Shown in pieces: positions 1 through 9,534 of a stretch of 64,000 nucleotides of DNA. The notes under the pieces are model-generated. The model was not told where the DNA came from and ran no database searches. It saw only the letters and a program-made list of their open reading frames with translations. Origin of the DNA: DATAES01 sp963721305. Its GTDB lineage: Bacteria; Actinomycetota; Acidimicrobiia; Acidimicrobiales; JACDCH01. Made by a program: the position numbers and the translations under genes. Numbering within the stretch: position 1 is the first letter of the stretch; every line of letters begins with the position of its first letter. Where the stretch lies: positions 1 through 64,000 of the forward strand of contig CAVRIR010000002.1 of NCBI GenBank assembly GCA_963721305.1. Direction: 5' to 3'.

Positions 1-1
1 T

Positions 2-2250
2 GGGGATTATTTCGGCTCTGAGTTGAATCGGGCGGCCCGGTTGATGGCGGTCGGCCATGGTGGTCAAGTGCTCCTCAGCGAGGTGACGCATGGGCGCGAC
101 TCCGAGCGTGCGCGGCGTTCGATCTCGGCAGTCATCACCTGAAGGATGTCGGCGAGATTTCAGGGTGCTCTGGCAGCTCACGCATCCATCGCTCGGGCGC
201 GACTTTCCTCCCTTGCGCACGGTCACGAGTTCAACGACCTGCCCGCGCCGGTCGATTCGTTCGTGGGGCGTCGAGCCGAGCTCGCCGATGTGCTCGACGC
301 GCTCGGAGACGGGCGACTCGTCACCTTGACGGGACCGGGTGGTAGCGGCAAGACACAACTACGCGTTGGAGGCGGCCACGGCGGCGCGGGCCTGGGCGTG
401 GTTCGTGAGTCTCGCCGTAGCGGGAAACGGTGAACAGGTTGTCCCGTTGGTGGCCTCCGAGCTGGGTGTGCCGGAAGCGACGGATGAGTCGATGGCACGC
501 ACGCTCGAGCGCTGGCTGCGAGACCGTGAGTTGTTGTTGGTGCTCGACAATTGCGAGCCGGTCGTCGGGGCGGTAGGCGTCGTTCGCCGAGCGCTACTTG
601 GGGCGCTGCGCCAGGGTGCTGCGTATCTTGGCCACGAGCCGCGAGGTTCTCGGAGTGCGAGGTGAGCGGGCACTGGGCACACCGCCCCTCCACGTCACGG
701 ACGATCCGACGCGCGCAAGTCGATCCCGATGATCATGCTTCATGGTGCGGGCGTCGGCGGCCGCTCCAGCTTCGATGCAGAGGCGGCCGATGTTGCCACT
801 GTCGCCCAGATCTGCCGGCGCCTCGATGGCCTGCCGCTCGCTATCGAACTCGCCGCTGCTCGCCTGCGGGCCCTCTCACTCGAACAGGTCGCGACTCGCC
901 TCGACGACCGGTTCCGGCTCTTGGGAGCGGGTGAGCGCACGCTCTACGGAAGCAGTAGTCAGGCGTGGAGTTACGACCTCCTCACCGATACGGAGCGGGA
1001 GGTGTTCGTGCGGCTGGCGGTTTTCCCCGCCGACTTCAGCCTCGAGGCGACGGAGATGGTCGTGTCCGATGCCGTCGTCGAAGAAAGCGACGTCCTCGAT
1101 CTGCTGACGCGCCTCGTGGAGAAGTCGCTCGTCACGACGGTGATGTCGGGCGACACCTGCCGGTACCGGCTGCTCGAGACGCTGCGGGTCTATGGGCTCG
1201 CCCGACTGGATGAGCGCGGCGAGATCGATCGTTGGAACGATCGGCTGCTCGACTGGGTCATGACGCGGTGTCGAGTACGTGGAGGCGTCGCTGCGCCGAC
1301 CGGCACAAGACGCGGCGCTGGAATCAGTCCGCGCCGATCTCGCCACATTGCGGGCGGCGATGGACTGGGCGAACCGCCAAGGCGACCTGCTCGCCGCGTT
1401 GCGGATCGCCACGGCGGTACCCACAGGCCTCGTCGGCGAACGCCGCCAGATCATTGGCGCACTGCTCGAGCGACTCGAATCCCGGAGTCGAACCGTGGTT
1501 CCTGGCGGACGCCTACTCACGGCGCTCGGGAACCTCGCGTTCGAGCAGGCCGATTGGGCGGCATCATCCGAAATCCCACGCGGCCGCCGCCGAGCAGTTC
1601 TTGCTCGCGGGGTCCGCACGGGGACGCCGCGTGCAGGGCCACGTACCTCGGTGTCTACGGGGCTTGGGGCACCGGCGACTTGATCAAGGCGGACGCGCTC
1701 CTCCGGCAAGCAATCGACGGGTTCCGCAGTGATGGCGACACGATGGGGCTCGGCTATGCGCTGTCCGACGCTGCGACTCTGACGACGGATCTCGACGAGG
1801 CCCAGCGACTCGTAACAGAGGCCGACGAGCTCCTGCGTGCGTCCGGCGCGCCGAGGCCATCGCCCACACGGTCGATGGTGCGGGATCATCGCCTACGACC
1901 GCGGCGAGTTCGCTGACGCGGCCGCGTTCGTCGCCGAGGCCATTGAGATCTTCAGCAGGTACGACAACGTCGCCGTGCTGCGCTCACGCCCTCGACTCGG
2001 CGGCGGTAATCGTCGGTCGGGACGGCCAGCTCGTGACGGCGACCGAACTGCTCAGCGCTGCCGACGAATTCCGTCGCAGCACCGGCGTCAGCCGCAAGCC
2101 ATGGGAGAGCGCGCGCGTTACGGCATCGAGGATCACATCGCGCCGCTGTCTCCTGTCGCGCGCGAGGCCGGCGCTGGCCGCGGGAAGGCAGCACACCCTC
2201 GAGTCGGCCGCCCGCGCCTGCGCCTCGATGCGCTCTCGACAGCAGCGCGG
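2..2250 (+). pseudogene. Decayed class III cyclase - STAND ATPase - TPR regulator
   Basis: Family-typical segments appear in order but in shifting frames. The C-terminal end of a class III adenylate/guanylate cyclase (GDYFGSELNRAARL, from base 2) is followed by its usual linker (DLGSHHLKDVGEI at 118-159, then FRVLWQLTHPSL). Next come the ATPase Walker A (TGPGGSGKT, about 330-356), Walker B (LLLVLDNCEP, about 535), LATSREVLGVRGER (about 628) and RRLDGLPLAIELAAARL (about 815-865), then TPR-like helices to about 2250. At least eight frame changes are needed to join them, so no full product can be made. The start lies left of the window. The intact family detects a signal through the cyclase or TPR parts and acts as an NTP-driven switch. 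A bad assembly is the alternative, but most neighbours further right are intact. Confidence 0.8.
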
Positions 2251-2737
2251 GAGTGACGACCTTCCGCTTGAACGCGCTGGTCCTTGCCGTCATCGAGGCA
2301 ACCACAATCGCCAACCAGAGCCAAGTCGCGACCGCCGCATAACACCCGGCGAGAAGCCAAGAAGTTGCATCCCAAGAAGTGTCGGTCAGGGACGCGCCCA
2401 TCACGGACGCGGCTGAAATCGCGCGTCGCTTCGACCATGGCCCGGTCCCGCCACCGGCGCAACGCGCCGATGAGCGCGTCGACCTCGCCCGGCTCGCCTT
2501 GGATCGAGTGCCGCCCATGCGCCCGGCGGCGGCCGCACGTTCTCGCGGGCGAGCAGCGTTGACTAAACGTCGCAGGTTGATGGGCTCTGGGGAGTGCTGA
2601 TCGGATCGACCCGGAGGCGGCTATGCAGTTCGCCCAGCTCGTCGGGTTCACCGCCACGAGGTACGACGGGATCCGACTTCGGGCGATTCGTGGGTACGTG
2701 GCGGACAAAGCGCGTGGGTGTTCTCCGAGCGATTGAC
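2251..2737. other. No intact gene; possible minus-strand membrane-protein remnant
   Basis: I see no convincing gene here. On the minus strand, about 2401 down to 2230, a frame reads MGASLTDTSWDATSW followed by one clear hydrophobic helix (LLAGCYAAVATWLWLAIVV) and a basic stretch (FKRKVV). This looks like the N-terminus of a membrane protein, but the frame then runs into the antisense of the decayed regulator. It may be a fragment of another lost gene. Confidence 0.25.
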
Positions 2738-3185
2738 ATGAACGCACAGCCCTTCCGGGACGGTGTTGATTGGCACTGTTTTGGGTGTGGTCGTCTGAAC
2801 GATCACGGCCTGCAGATCAAGAGTCGGTGGGACGGCGATGACGTCGTCTGCCGATGGCAGCCGAGCCCCTTCCATGTCGGGCCGCCCGGCCGAGTTCAAG
2901 GTGGGGTGATCGCTACCGCCATCATCTGCCACGCGCTGTGGACCGCACTGCCACCGCGTGTCGCAACGAGGGCATCGAGATCAAAGAGCCGATGACGTTT
3001 GCGTTCAGCACGACTTCGTTGAACCTCGAGTTCCTTGCCCCGGTCCCTGTAGACGGGCTCATGGCCTTGCGGCACGCGTGATCGCGATGGATGAGGAGAA
3101 CGCGACCGTCATGTGTTCGGTCTTCGTCGACGATCGCGAGACGACCCGTGCTCACAGTGAACACCGACGGATCCGACTGACGTAA
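2738..3185 (+). pseudogene. Frameshifted PaaI-type hotdog thioesterase
   Basis: It starts at ATG 2738 with MNAQPFRDGVDWHCFGCG, then LNDHGLQIKSRW and GRVQGGVIATAIICHALWTA. This is the usual layout of PaaI/YiiD-like hotdog thioesterases: an N-terminal CFGCG motif, then the GG(V/I) active-site helix. After about 2950 the homology moves to another frame (PMTFAFSTTSLNLEFLAPVPVDGL, about 2990-3066 in two readable pieces) and near 3075 to a third (ARVIAMDEENATVMCSVFV) that ends at 3185. Two frame changes break it. The working form would hydrolyse acyl-CoA thioesters in the cytoplasm. It lies next to another broken gene, so the whole left end seems to be decaying. Confidence 0.7.
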
Positions 3186-3299
3186 TGGTTCCGTCCGCAC
3201 CACGACACCTCACCGTTCGGCAGATCGGCGCTCCTGTGCGAGCAGGAAGAGTGCGAAGCTGCCCAACAACAAGCTTTTCCCAGGGACAGGAGAAGTCAA

Positions 3300-3827
3300 A
3301 TGAGCTGGAACCCCTACGACAACCTTCCACCAGCGGCCTCTTTCTCCTTGACCAGCAGCGACCTGCGAGAAGGTGAGAAGCTGAAAATGCCGCAGGTCAG
3401 TGGCATCTTCGGCGCCGGCGGCCAGGACACTTCCCCACAGCTCTCCTGGAGCGGCTTCCCCTCAGCCACGCAAAGCTTCGTCGTCACGATGTGCGACCCC
3501 GAAGCTCCCACGGTCACCGGCTTCTGGCACTGGGCCGTGGTGAACATTCCCGCCAATGTCACCGAGCTCCCTGCCGGTGCGGGCGACGAGTCCGGCTCGG
3601 CGCTCCCACCTGGCGCCTTTCAACTCCCGAACGACGCCCGGATGGCGCGCTACTGCGGAGCCGGGCCGCCGCCGGGCCACGGGCGGCACCGCTACATGTT
3701 CGCAGCCCTCGCCCTCGACACCGAAAAGATCGAGATTGACAAGGAAGCAACGCCGGCCTGGCTGATGTTCAACCTCTTCGGCTGCACCCTTGGGCGCGCC
3801 TTCCTCGAAGGCTGGTACGAGCGATAA
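3300..3827 (+). CDS. YbhB/YbcL family PEBP-like protein
   Basis: This 175-residue protein has the length and fold markers of bacterial phosphatidylethanolamine-binding (Raf kinase inhibitor-like) proteins. GGQDTSPQLSWSGFP and the CDPEAPTVTGFWHWAVVNIP stretch correspond to the conserved DPDAP and H-W ligand-pocket motifs; GPPPGHGRHRYMFAALAL is the GxHRY motif. A good ribosome site (AGGAGA) sits about 9 nt before ATG 3300. No signal peptide is seen, so it should be cytoplasmic. The biological role of bacterial PEBPs is poorly known; they bind small anionic ligands. It is the first intact gene after the degraded left end and is not in an evident operon. Confidence 0.9.
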   Translation: MSWNPYDNLPPAASFSLTSSDLREGEKLKMPQVSGIFGAGGQDTSPQLSWSGFPSATQSFVVTMCDPEAPTVTGFWHWAVVNIPANVTELPAGAGDESGSALPPGAFQLPNDARMARYCGAGPPPGHGRHRYMFAALALDTEKIEIDKEATPAWLMFNLFGCTLGRAFLEGWYER

Positions 3828-3885
3828 GACCCGCTACCGAGGCGACTAACGCATGGTGCCCGTTCTGGAGCGCCCGCCGGACCCG

Positions 3886-3908
3886 CACGTAGTGAAGCGG
3901 GCTACGTG
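3886..3908. terminator. Weak hairpin between convergent genes
   Basis: CACGTAG (3886-3892) and CTACGTG (3902-3908) form a 7-bp stem with a 9-nt loop. The site lies between the end of the PEBP gene and the end of the relaxase remnant, so a bidirectional terminator is plausible. There is no U-tract. The rest of 3828-4008 shows nothing recognisable. Confidence 0.3.
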
Positions 3909-4008
3909 TTGTCGGTGCGACGTATCGAGACCGGCGACGACCACGCGAGATTGCCGGGTCTCGCGAGCGGAGGCGAGCCGCCGATCCGTCCGGTAACGCT
4001 CGAGGCAC

Positions 4009-7000
4009 CTAAAGGCTGAGGCCGAGGCCTCGTTCGGGACCCGGTCGGGTGACGGTTGGCGGCTGCCTTCGTTCGAGTGTCTGCGCGATGCGGATGTGTC
4101 GGTCGAGCTGGTCGAGGCGCTGGAGCTGTGGCGCGTGAACGTGTTCCCAACGTTGCAGTGCTCGCTGTTCGACCGTCAGTTTCCGGTGCTCGACCGCGAG
4201 TCGCTCGAGCTCCTGCGCGGAGTGCTCGGCGACGCCGCCAATGTGTTTGAGTCGCTGTGTGATGTCGCGGTGGCGCTCGGGATGAAGCCGGCGGCTGATC
4301 CGGCCGACGCCTTCGAGCTCGTGTTCGAGAAAGTCGAGCCTCGCGAGCGCTTGGCGGTGGGTCTCCCGGTTTAGGCGGATCTCGTGCCCGAGCCCGGCGA
4401 GCCGACGACTGTGGTCGATCGGGCGAGGTCCGAGCTGGCGGAGCAGCTGGTCGCGTTCGGCGCGTAACGCGGCGGCCGGCTGCAGTCCGGTCGACCCTTG
4501 GTCGATGGCGAGCGGCTCACGCATCGTGCGACTCAGCGACGCGGTGAGACGTTGAACCGTTTCGGGCTGCGCGGGTTCCCGAGCGTGGGTCTCGCGGGCA
4601 GTGACTGCGTCGTCGAGGTACAGGTTCGTGCTGTGGGTGGCGCGTGAAAGAGCCGTATAGCCGAGCTCGGCGGTGAACGTCTCCGCTCGGGCAAGGACGA
4701 AGGCCCGTTCGAACGTCGCGCCCTGTGCTTTGTGAACCGTCATCGCATAGGCGTGGGCGAGGTGCCCGGCTTCGGCGTAGGCGAAGTCAATACTCACGGG
4801 CCGGCCGAGGTCGTCGACCGAGCGCAGCTGGCGCGCCTCGACGTCGATCGCAGTGACGCGAAGGCGTGTGCCGTTGAGGACACCGTTGGGGTAGTCGTTG
4901 CGCAACGCCAACATCTCGTCACCGACCGCGAACCCGCGGCCATTGATCACCACCTGATCCGATCGGAGCTCGCCGCGGCCGCGCATCGCTTGGCGGGCGC
5001 GCTGATTCAAGTCGTCGACCTCGATATGCGTCGAGGCGAGCATGACCGACTCCGCGCCGTCACCGCGGGCCGCGATCCAATCGGTGACGAGGTGGTCGCG
5101 TGTGTTGCCGGTGTCGTGGATACGACCCTCACGCCGGTACAGCTCGAGCGCAGGGTCGACGTCACCGTGGCGCAGGTGACCGAGCGCCTCGCGTTCCCAC
5201 GGCTCGACCTGCCGGCGGTTCTGCGACAGTTCGTTGGCTCCGAGGGTGCGTTCCAATGCTTCGAAGGCGCCACCGGCTTCGATCTCGGGCAGCTGACATG
5301 GATCGCCGATCAGGACCAGTTTCGCCCGCGCATGGCCCGCGTGGTCCAGGAGGCGATTGAGTTTGCGGGTGCCGATCATGGCGGCTTCGTCGACGACGAT
5401 CACCTGACCCCATGGGAGCGCGGCCCGGCCTCGCTCGAGCCCCTGCAGCAATCGGTCGACGCTCATGGATGGGATGCCGGTGGCGTCTTCGAGTCGAGCG
5501 GCGGCTTTGGCGGCGAGCGCGCAACCGATGACCGGATGGCCAGCAGCGCGGAACGCGTCGGCCGCCGCGGCGAGCGCGTAGGTCTTGCCGGCGCCCGCGA
5601 TTCCCCGGACGATGTCCACGCCGTTACCCGACGCGCACAGGGCGCGGACCATCTCCACCTGCTCCGCACCGAGCGTCGGCCGCGCCGCAGTCGCGTCGTC
5701 GACGAGCTCGACAGCGACGACTGCGCCGCGCTCGAAACGGCGGGCGACGGCTCGTTCGAGCAGACGCCGTTCGCTCTGGATCATGTCGGGCGTCGTGTAT
5801 CGGGACAGGCCGTCACCACCCGGCACCAGACGCCGATCACCCGGCCGCAGCGACACGGGCCGCATCAGCTCGGGCCCGTCGAGAACCCGTACATGCTCCG
5901 ACGCGAGGAACCCGGCCGTCAGCTCGAAGACCTCCGCGACCCGGGCGCCCTGCGGGAACTCGTCGCAAATCGCTTCGATGACGTGGCGGGCGTCGAACGT
6001 TGACCGCTTCGCCGTCAAACCGTCCGGCGACGCCAGACGCTCGAACAGCGCCTCCGCCTCGGGCGAGCCGAGCGTCGGGACCAGCGGACGATCAAGAGTC
6101 GGGTCACAGATGCGGTCCAGGTAGGTCGGATCGAGACCATGTTCGTCAGCGAGTGCCCGCCAGTGCCCGACCAGCGTCTCCGCGTCGAGCGAGAGGTCCT
6201 TCGGAGTGCGGGTGTTGTACGCCGCGGCCTGGGCTGCCTTGGCCGAGTGCACACCGGCGCGGTCCATGGCCGCTTCGATCTGACGGCGCCGCGTCGAGAA
6301 CGCCTCGATCGTCGATCGGTCGATCCCGTCGATGTCGGCCAAGCCGTTGCGGACCGGCTGCCACCGCACCCCCAACCGCGCCGTGAGCTCGGCCCGCAGC
6401 TGCGCGTTGTACAGATGCCCGACCGCTCGGGCCCACGCGAACACCGGACGACCGTCCAACGCCGACCACCGCCCATCACGCTGCGCGTGCACGAGGTTGG
6501 CGATCACCACATGGGTGTGCAGATGCGGCTCCGCCGCCCGCGAGCGTCCGATGCCGGTACGCGGCAGCCACGAACCCGTCACCCTCGACGATCTCGCGGC
6601 CGGCTTTGCCGCGCCGTCCCTGCGCCGCCTCCTCGTAGAAGCCGACCGCGGCGCGCACGGCGGCGTCGTGCGCGTTGCGGACCTCGTTCGACACCTCGCC
6701 TCGGCCCAACGCGTGCAACAACGACACCGACTTCGGCGCGCAGAACGTGGCGTCGATACCCACCACCTTCGGATCCGACCGACCATCCGTCAGTTTGCGG
6801 CCGGTGAACGGGTCGGCATGAGCCAACACGCGCGGAACGCGTCACCATCGACCTCGCCGTCGAGGCCCAACAGCTCCGCGCCGGCCGAGCCACTGGCCGG
6901 GCGCTTCCTTGCCACCGAGGTAGTACTCCTCGATCCCCTGGGCCACGGTCTGCTCGAGGTAGTCGGCCACGCCCGGCGCCAGCGTTGCCAAGCTCAACAC
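4009..7000 (-). pseudogene. MobF (TrwC/TraA-type) conjugative relaxase-helicase, frameshifted
   Basis: The natural start is GTG 7000 (VLSLATLAPGVADYLEQ), with ribosome site GGAGAAG just upstream. The N-terminal TrwC domain then changes frame near 6887 (into ELLGLDGEVDGDAF), near 6832 (into LAHADPFTGRKLTDGR) and near 6546. The remaining 4009-6786 frame carries the HUH-type histidine motif PHLHTHVV (about 6510) and a RecD-like helicase: GIAGAGKT Walker A (about 5600), VIVVDEAAM Walker B, GDPCQLP, AYAMTVHKAQGATF and YTALSRA. A Gln/Arg-rich, probably coiled-coil tail follows. The family nicks oriT and unwinds DNA for transfer. The helicase half could still be translated, but the nicking domain cannot be made whole. 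An assembly error is the alternative reading. Confidence 0.75.
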
Positions 7001-7385
7001 GACGCTTCTCCAGCGCTGGTGAACCGGATGCCGGCAGGTCACAAGAACGGTCCCCAACCAGGCCCGCACCCCAGGTGCAAGTGTGTCGGATTGCTGTCGG
7101 GGTTCGACGTGGATGTCGATGAGGTGGGACACGTTCGACGCCGTGACGGAGCGCGTGCGCGGTGAGCTCATAGCCGGAGTGGTCGAGAGGGAGCGTCATG
7201 CGGGGTTCTGATGCGTCGAGGGCGGCGTCGAGCATCGCCTCGATCGCGCGACGTGGGACCACGATCCGACGACCCAACCGCAACGACGGGATCTCGCCCC
7301 GAGCCACCAGCTCGTAGCCCAGCGCACGAGACACGCCCAACAGTTCGGCCGCCTCCTCCACCGTCAACGTCAACCGCTCAGCCAT
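6579..7385 (-). CDS. Excisionase-like HTH DNA-binding protein with over-extended frame
   Basis: The first about 60 residues form a MerR/excisionase-type winged helix-turn-helix: MAERLTLTVEEAAELLGVSR, then YELVARGEIPSLRLGRRIVVPRRAIEAML. Such small proteins sit next to relaxase and integrase genes in actinobacterial integrative elements, where they direct excision or control transfer genes. A normal member is about 60-90 residues. Here the frame stays open to 6579 and reads through the relaxase N-terminus in a shadow frame, so the C-terminal two thirds has no believable fold. The true stop was probably lost by an indel after about 7200. Confidence is high for the HTH domain only. Confidence 0.6.
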   Translation of the reverse strand: MAERLTLTVEEAAELLGVSRALGYELVARGEIPSLRLGRRIVVPRRAIEAMLDAALDASEPRMTLPLDHSGYELTAHALRHGVERVPPHRHPRRTPTAIRHTCTWGAGLVGDRSCDLPASGSPALEKRRVELGNAGAGRGRLPRADRGPGDRGVLPRWQGSARPVARPARSCWASTARSMVTRSARVGSCRPVHRPQTDGWSVGSEGGGYRRHVLRAEVGVVVARVGPRRGVERGPQRARRRRARRGRLLRGGGAGTARQSRPRDRRG

Positions 7386-7508
7386 CAGTCAGCTCTCCTT
7401 TGACGAGTCGCCGATGCAGCAACACCGGTCCGTCCACGACGACAACCGCGCTCAACCCGAATCGCCGCTCGTCGACAGCCGTGCGCTCCAATCCCCTACA
7501 CGTGCAAC

Positions 7509-7570
7509 TGGGAAGGCCGAACGCGACAACAAACCCCGAATGGGAAGGCAATGGGAAGGTCGCGGGAAGG
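7509..7570. repeat. Four short GGGAAGG repeats
   Basis: GGGAAGG occurs four times between the PIN toxin's end and the HTH gene's start: near 7510, 7542, 7553 and 7564. The last three are spaced about 11 bp apart, one helical turn, so a DNA-binding protein could contact them on one face. They could be operator or accessory recombination sites of the element. The rest of the 197-bp gap holds nothing I recognise. Confidence 0.35.
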
Positions 7571-7582
7571 GGGCGCGCCTCG

Positions 7583-8020
7583 TCAGCCGTTGCGGATCAC
7601 GCGGCGAACGAGCTCCGCCGGGCGCAGGACGAGCACGTCCTCGACGTCGGAAAGATCGTCGTCGCCCGAGCAGATAGCGCTCGCGCCGGTGGCGCGTGCC
7701 AATGCAACCAAGTAGTCGTCGCCGGGATCCCTCGTCGCTGATGGGATGTCGGTCGGATCGTCGACGATCTCGGCGAGCGCGCGAACGTCCGTCAGGAAGC
7801 GGTCGAGCTGCTCGCGGGTGCGCCATCGGAGGAACCGATCGCGGCTGAGCACGCGCTCGAGCTCATCGAGGAGCAGCGGACAAGCGAGGACGCGAATGGC
7901 GCCAACCGCGGCGAGCTCGACGACCAACCGCGGATTGCCGGCGGCGATGGCTGCCGAGACCAGAACGTTGGGGTCGACGACGACTCGCCAGACTCCGGCT
8001 TCGCCCGCGTCCTCGGTCAG
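7583..8020 (-). CDS. PIN-domain toxin (COG1569-type), CTG start
   Basis: The product has 145 residues if read from CTG 8020. The PIN RNase acidic residues are present: Asp in VVVDPNVLVSAA (near residue 15), Glu in LLLDELERVL, the DPGDDYLVALA acidic pair, and SGDDDL. The first Asp lies upstream of the only other start (TTG 7927), so a longer start is needed. CTG 8020 overlaps the antitoxin stop as CTGA, copying the ATGA/GTGA coupling seen across the window. The predicted role is a type II toxin that cuts RNA and is neutralised by the upstream protein. The CTG start is inference. It is also possible that an ATG was mutated and the toxin is translated weakly. Confidence 0.75.
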   Translation of the reverse strand: MTEDAGEAGVWRVVVDPNVLVSAAIAAGNPRLVVELAAVGAIRVLACPLLLDELERVLSRDRFLRWRTREQLDRFLTDVRALAEIVDDPTDIPSATRDPGDDYLVALARATGASAICSGDDDLSDVEDVLVLRPAELVRRVIRNG

Positions 8021-8262
8021 TGACGACCCTCGCGCACGGCGGCCAGCTCGTCGTTCGCGAGCGCGAGTGCGGTTGCCTCGTCGAGAGCATCGGAGGACCC
8101 GGCATCGTCGCGTCGGAACTCGTCGAGCAGCTGGCGCAGATCAGCGCCGACGACGAAGCGCTGCACGGCCTCGCCGACGACGACGCTGACGTCGACGCCG
8201 CGACGGTCGGCTTCACGCTGTGCCGCAGCCAGCAGGTTCTCGTCGAGCTCGACGCTGGACAT
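8017..8262 (-). CDS. Antitoxin partner of the PIN toxin
   Basis: This 81-residue protein begins MSSVELDENLLAAAQREADR at ATG 8262. The N-terminal strand plus helix resembles the DNA-binding half of VapB-like antitoxins (beta strand followed by LLAAAQREADRRG), and an acidic C-terminal tail (LLDEFRRDDAGSSDALDEA) could wrap the toxin. I do not recognise a named family. It lies 35 nt after the integrase gene and overlaps the toxin start by 4 nt, the classical antitoxin-first order. It probably autoregulates its operon and stabilises the integrated element. Confidence 0.65.
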   Translation of the reverse strand: MSSVELDENLLAAAQREADRRGVDVSVVVGEAVQRFVVGADLRQLLDEFRRDDAGSSDALDEATALALANDELAAVREGRH

Positions 8263-8297
8263 CGAGAAAAGGGTACTGCCGGCCACGGTCGGCTGGC

Positions 8298-9401
8298 TCA
8301 CGGTTCTCTCTCGTCGAGGACGGAGGCGAGCGTCGACGCCACCGCCACGTCGGCCGCGGCGATCGCATGGGCGTAGGTCTTCAGCGTGATGGCCGCGTTC
8401 GCATGACCGAGGCGGCCGGCGACCGTGCGGACGTCGTGGCCGCCACCTATGGCGAAGGTCGCCGACCAGTGCCGCAGGTCGTGCAGACGCCACTTCGTGG
8501 CGATACCTGAGCGCCGGCGCGCCTCGCGCCACCAGTACCCGATCCGGTCCGGGTTCGGCGGATCGACGTCGAGCGCGAAGAGCCAAGGCCCCGCGCCGGC
8601 GGCCGACCGCTCCGCCTCGAGCGCGCGCCAACGCTCGATGGTCGAGGGATCGAGCGTCACGACCCGGCGGTTCGCGGTCTTGGTCGGCTCGTCCCGCAGG
8701 TCCGGGTCGCCACGGTGCTCCTCGCTCCGGACGATGACGATCGCGCGCTCGATCGTGAGGCGATCGCCGCCGAGGTCGGTCCACCGCAACGCCGCTAGCT
8801 CGGCGCGCCGCGCCCCGGTCATCGCGGCCAGACGAAGCGCGAGCTCGGCCGCGGGATCGATGTCGTGCGCAGCCGCGAGTACCCGTCGCACCTCGTCGGG
8901 CGTCATGGCGCCACGCGGCGCTGTCTTCGGTTGCGTCAGCTTCGCGAGGGCGGCGGGATTCGAGGTGATCCAACCCCAGCGCATCGCCTGCGCGAGCGAG
9001 GCCCGCAGCACCATGTGGCGGTTTCGGATCGCCTGCTCGCCGACACCCTCGTGGCGCATCCGGGCGTGCCAGTGCTCGACCTCGTCGACGGAGAGGCGGG
9101 CCACGCGGCGCGCTGCGATCTGGTCGGCCTTGATGAGGGCGGCGCGGCTCTGCTGGTCGCGAGCAGAGTTCGGCGCCCACGTCGGCAGGTTCGCCTCGAC
9201 CCACGCGTCGAGCGCGTCGGCGACAGTGCGGTTCGTCGCCTTCGGCGACGGCTTGATCGTCAGCTCAGCGGCAACGCGCTGCGCGTCGCGCTTGGAGCCT
9301 CGGACGGTCCGGCTGATCTGCGTCGGCCGGCCCTTCTCGTCGCGTCCCGTGAAGACGCGGATCTCCCAGACGCCTTTGCCGCGCTCGCGGATCGTCGCCA
9401 T
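8298..9401 (-). CDS. Tyrosine recombinase (phage-type integrase)
   Basis: The start MATIRERGKGVWEIRVF (ATG 9401) is preferred to one nine codons upstream because it matches the family's N-terminal arm-binding domain. About 367 residues carry an AP2-like arm-binding region, a SAM-like core-binding domain (VADALDAWVEANLPTW, about 65-150) and the catalytic domain with Arg in TGARRAELAALRW, His/Arg in LHDLRHWSATF and the tyrosine in TLKTYAHAI. All catalytic residues seen are present, so it may be active. It should integrate and excise the 3.8-9.5 kb element. It lies at the element's edge with its start facing the chromosome, as is usual next to an attachment site. Confidence 0.93.
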   Translation of the reverse strand: MATIRERGKGVWEIRVFTGRDEKGRPTQISRTVRGSKRDAQRVAAELTIKPSPKATNRTVADALDAWVEANLPTWAPNSARDQQSRAALIKADQIAARRVARLSVDEVEHWHARMRHEGVGEQAIRNRHMVLRASLAQAMRWGWITSNPAALAKLTQPKTAPRGAMTPDEVRRVLAAAHDIDPAAELALRLAAMTGARRAELAALRWTDLGGDRLTIERAIVIVRSEEHRGDPDLRDEPTKTANRRVVTLDPSTIERWRALEAERSAAGAGPWLFALDVDPPNPDRIGYWWREARRRSGIATKWRLHDLRHWSATFAIGGGHDVRTVAGRLGHANAAITLKTYAHAIAAADVAVASTLASVLDEREP

Positions 9402-9534
9402 TCCGACGACGCTACCGCCGCACGACATCCAAGTAGTAGGGATTTTGTAGGGATGGAGCCTCAGACGAGTCCCCGCCGACTGACGTCAGCGGCTGCGGTC
9501 GCGCTCCGCCGTGACCGTAAAACCGCAGGTCAGA
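9402..9534. other. Integrase-flanking gap, candidate attachment region
   Basis: This gap joins the integrase start to the end of the acyl-CoA dehydrogenase gene. GTAGGGAT occurs twice in direct orientation (9436-9443 and 9447-9454), which could be integrase arm-binding sites. I saw no tRNA 3' end and no matching copy near the other end of the element, so the att core is not assigned. Confidence 0.3.

Larger units (their letters stand above)
3830..9534. mobile_element. Decayed integrative/mobilizable element
   Basis: Relaxase-helicase, excisionase-like HTH protein, PIN toxin with antitoxin, and tyrosine integrase all lie on the minus strand between two chromosomal-type genes (PEBP and acyl-CoA dehydrogenase). 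This is the core set of an integrated conjugative or mobilizable element. The relaxase is frameshifted and no coupling protein, type IV secretion or replication gene is present, so it is probably no longer transferable. The ends are estimates: I found no convincing att direct repeat and no tRNA at either side. Confidence 0.6.

Noticed and set aside
4732..6003. 423-codon open frame on the plus strand
   Set aside because: It is antisense to the relaxase-helicase, whose motifs are clear on the minus strand; the plus-strand product is Arg/Asp-rich with no recognisable domain.
9436..9454. GTAGGGAT direct repeats as att core
   Set aside because: The two copies are 3 bp apart on one side of the integrase, with no copy at the far end of the element; more likely protein-binding arms or chance.
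7386..9534. tRNA gene as integration target
   Set aside because: No cloverleaf, CCA end or T-loop-like GGTTCGA sequence found near the integrase; target may be outside tRNA genes or lost.
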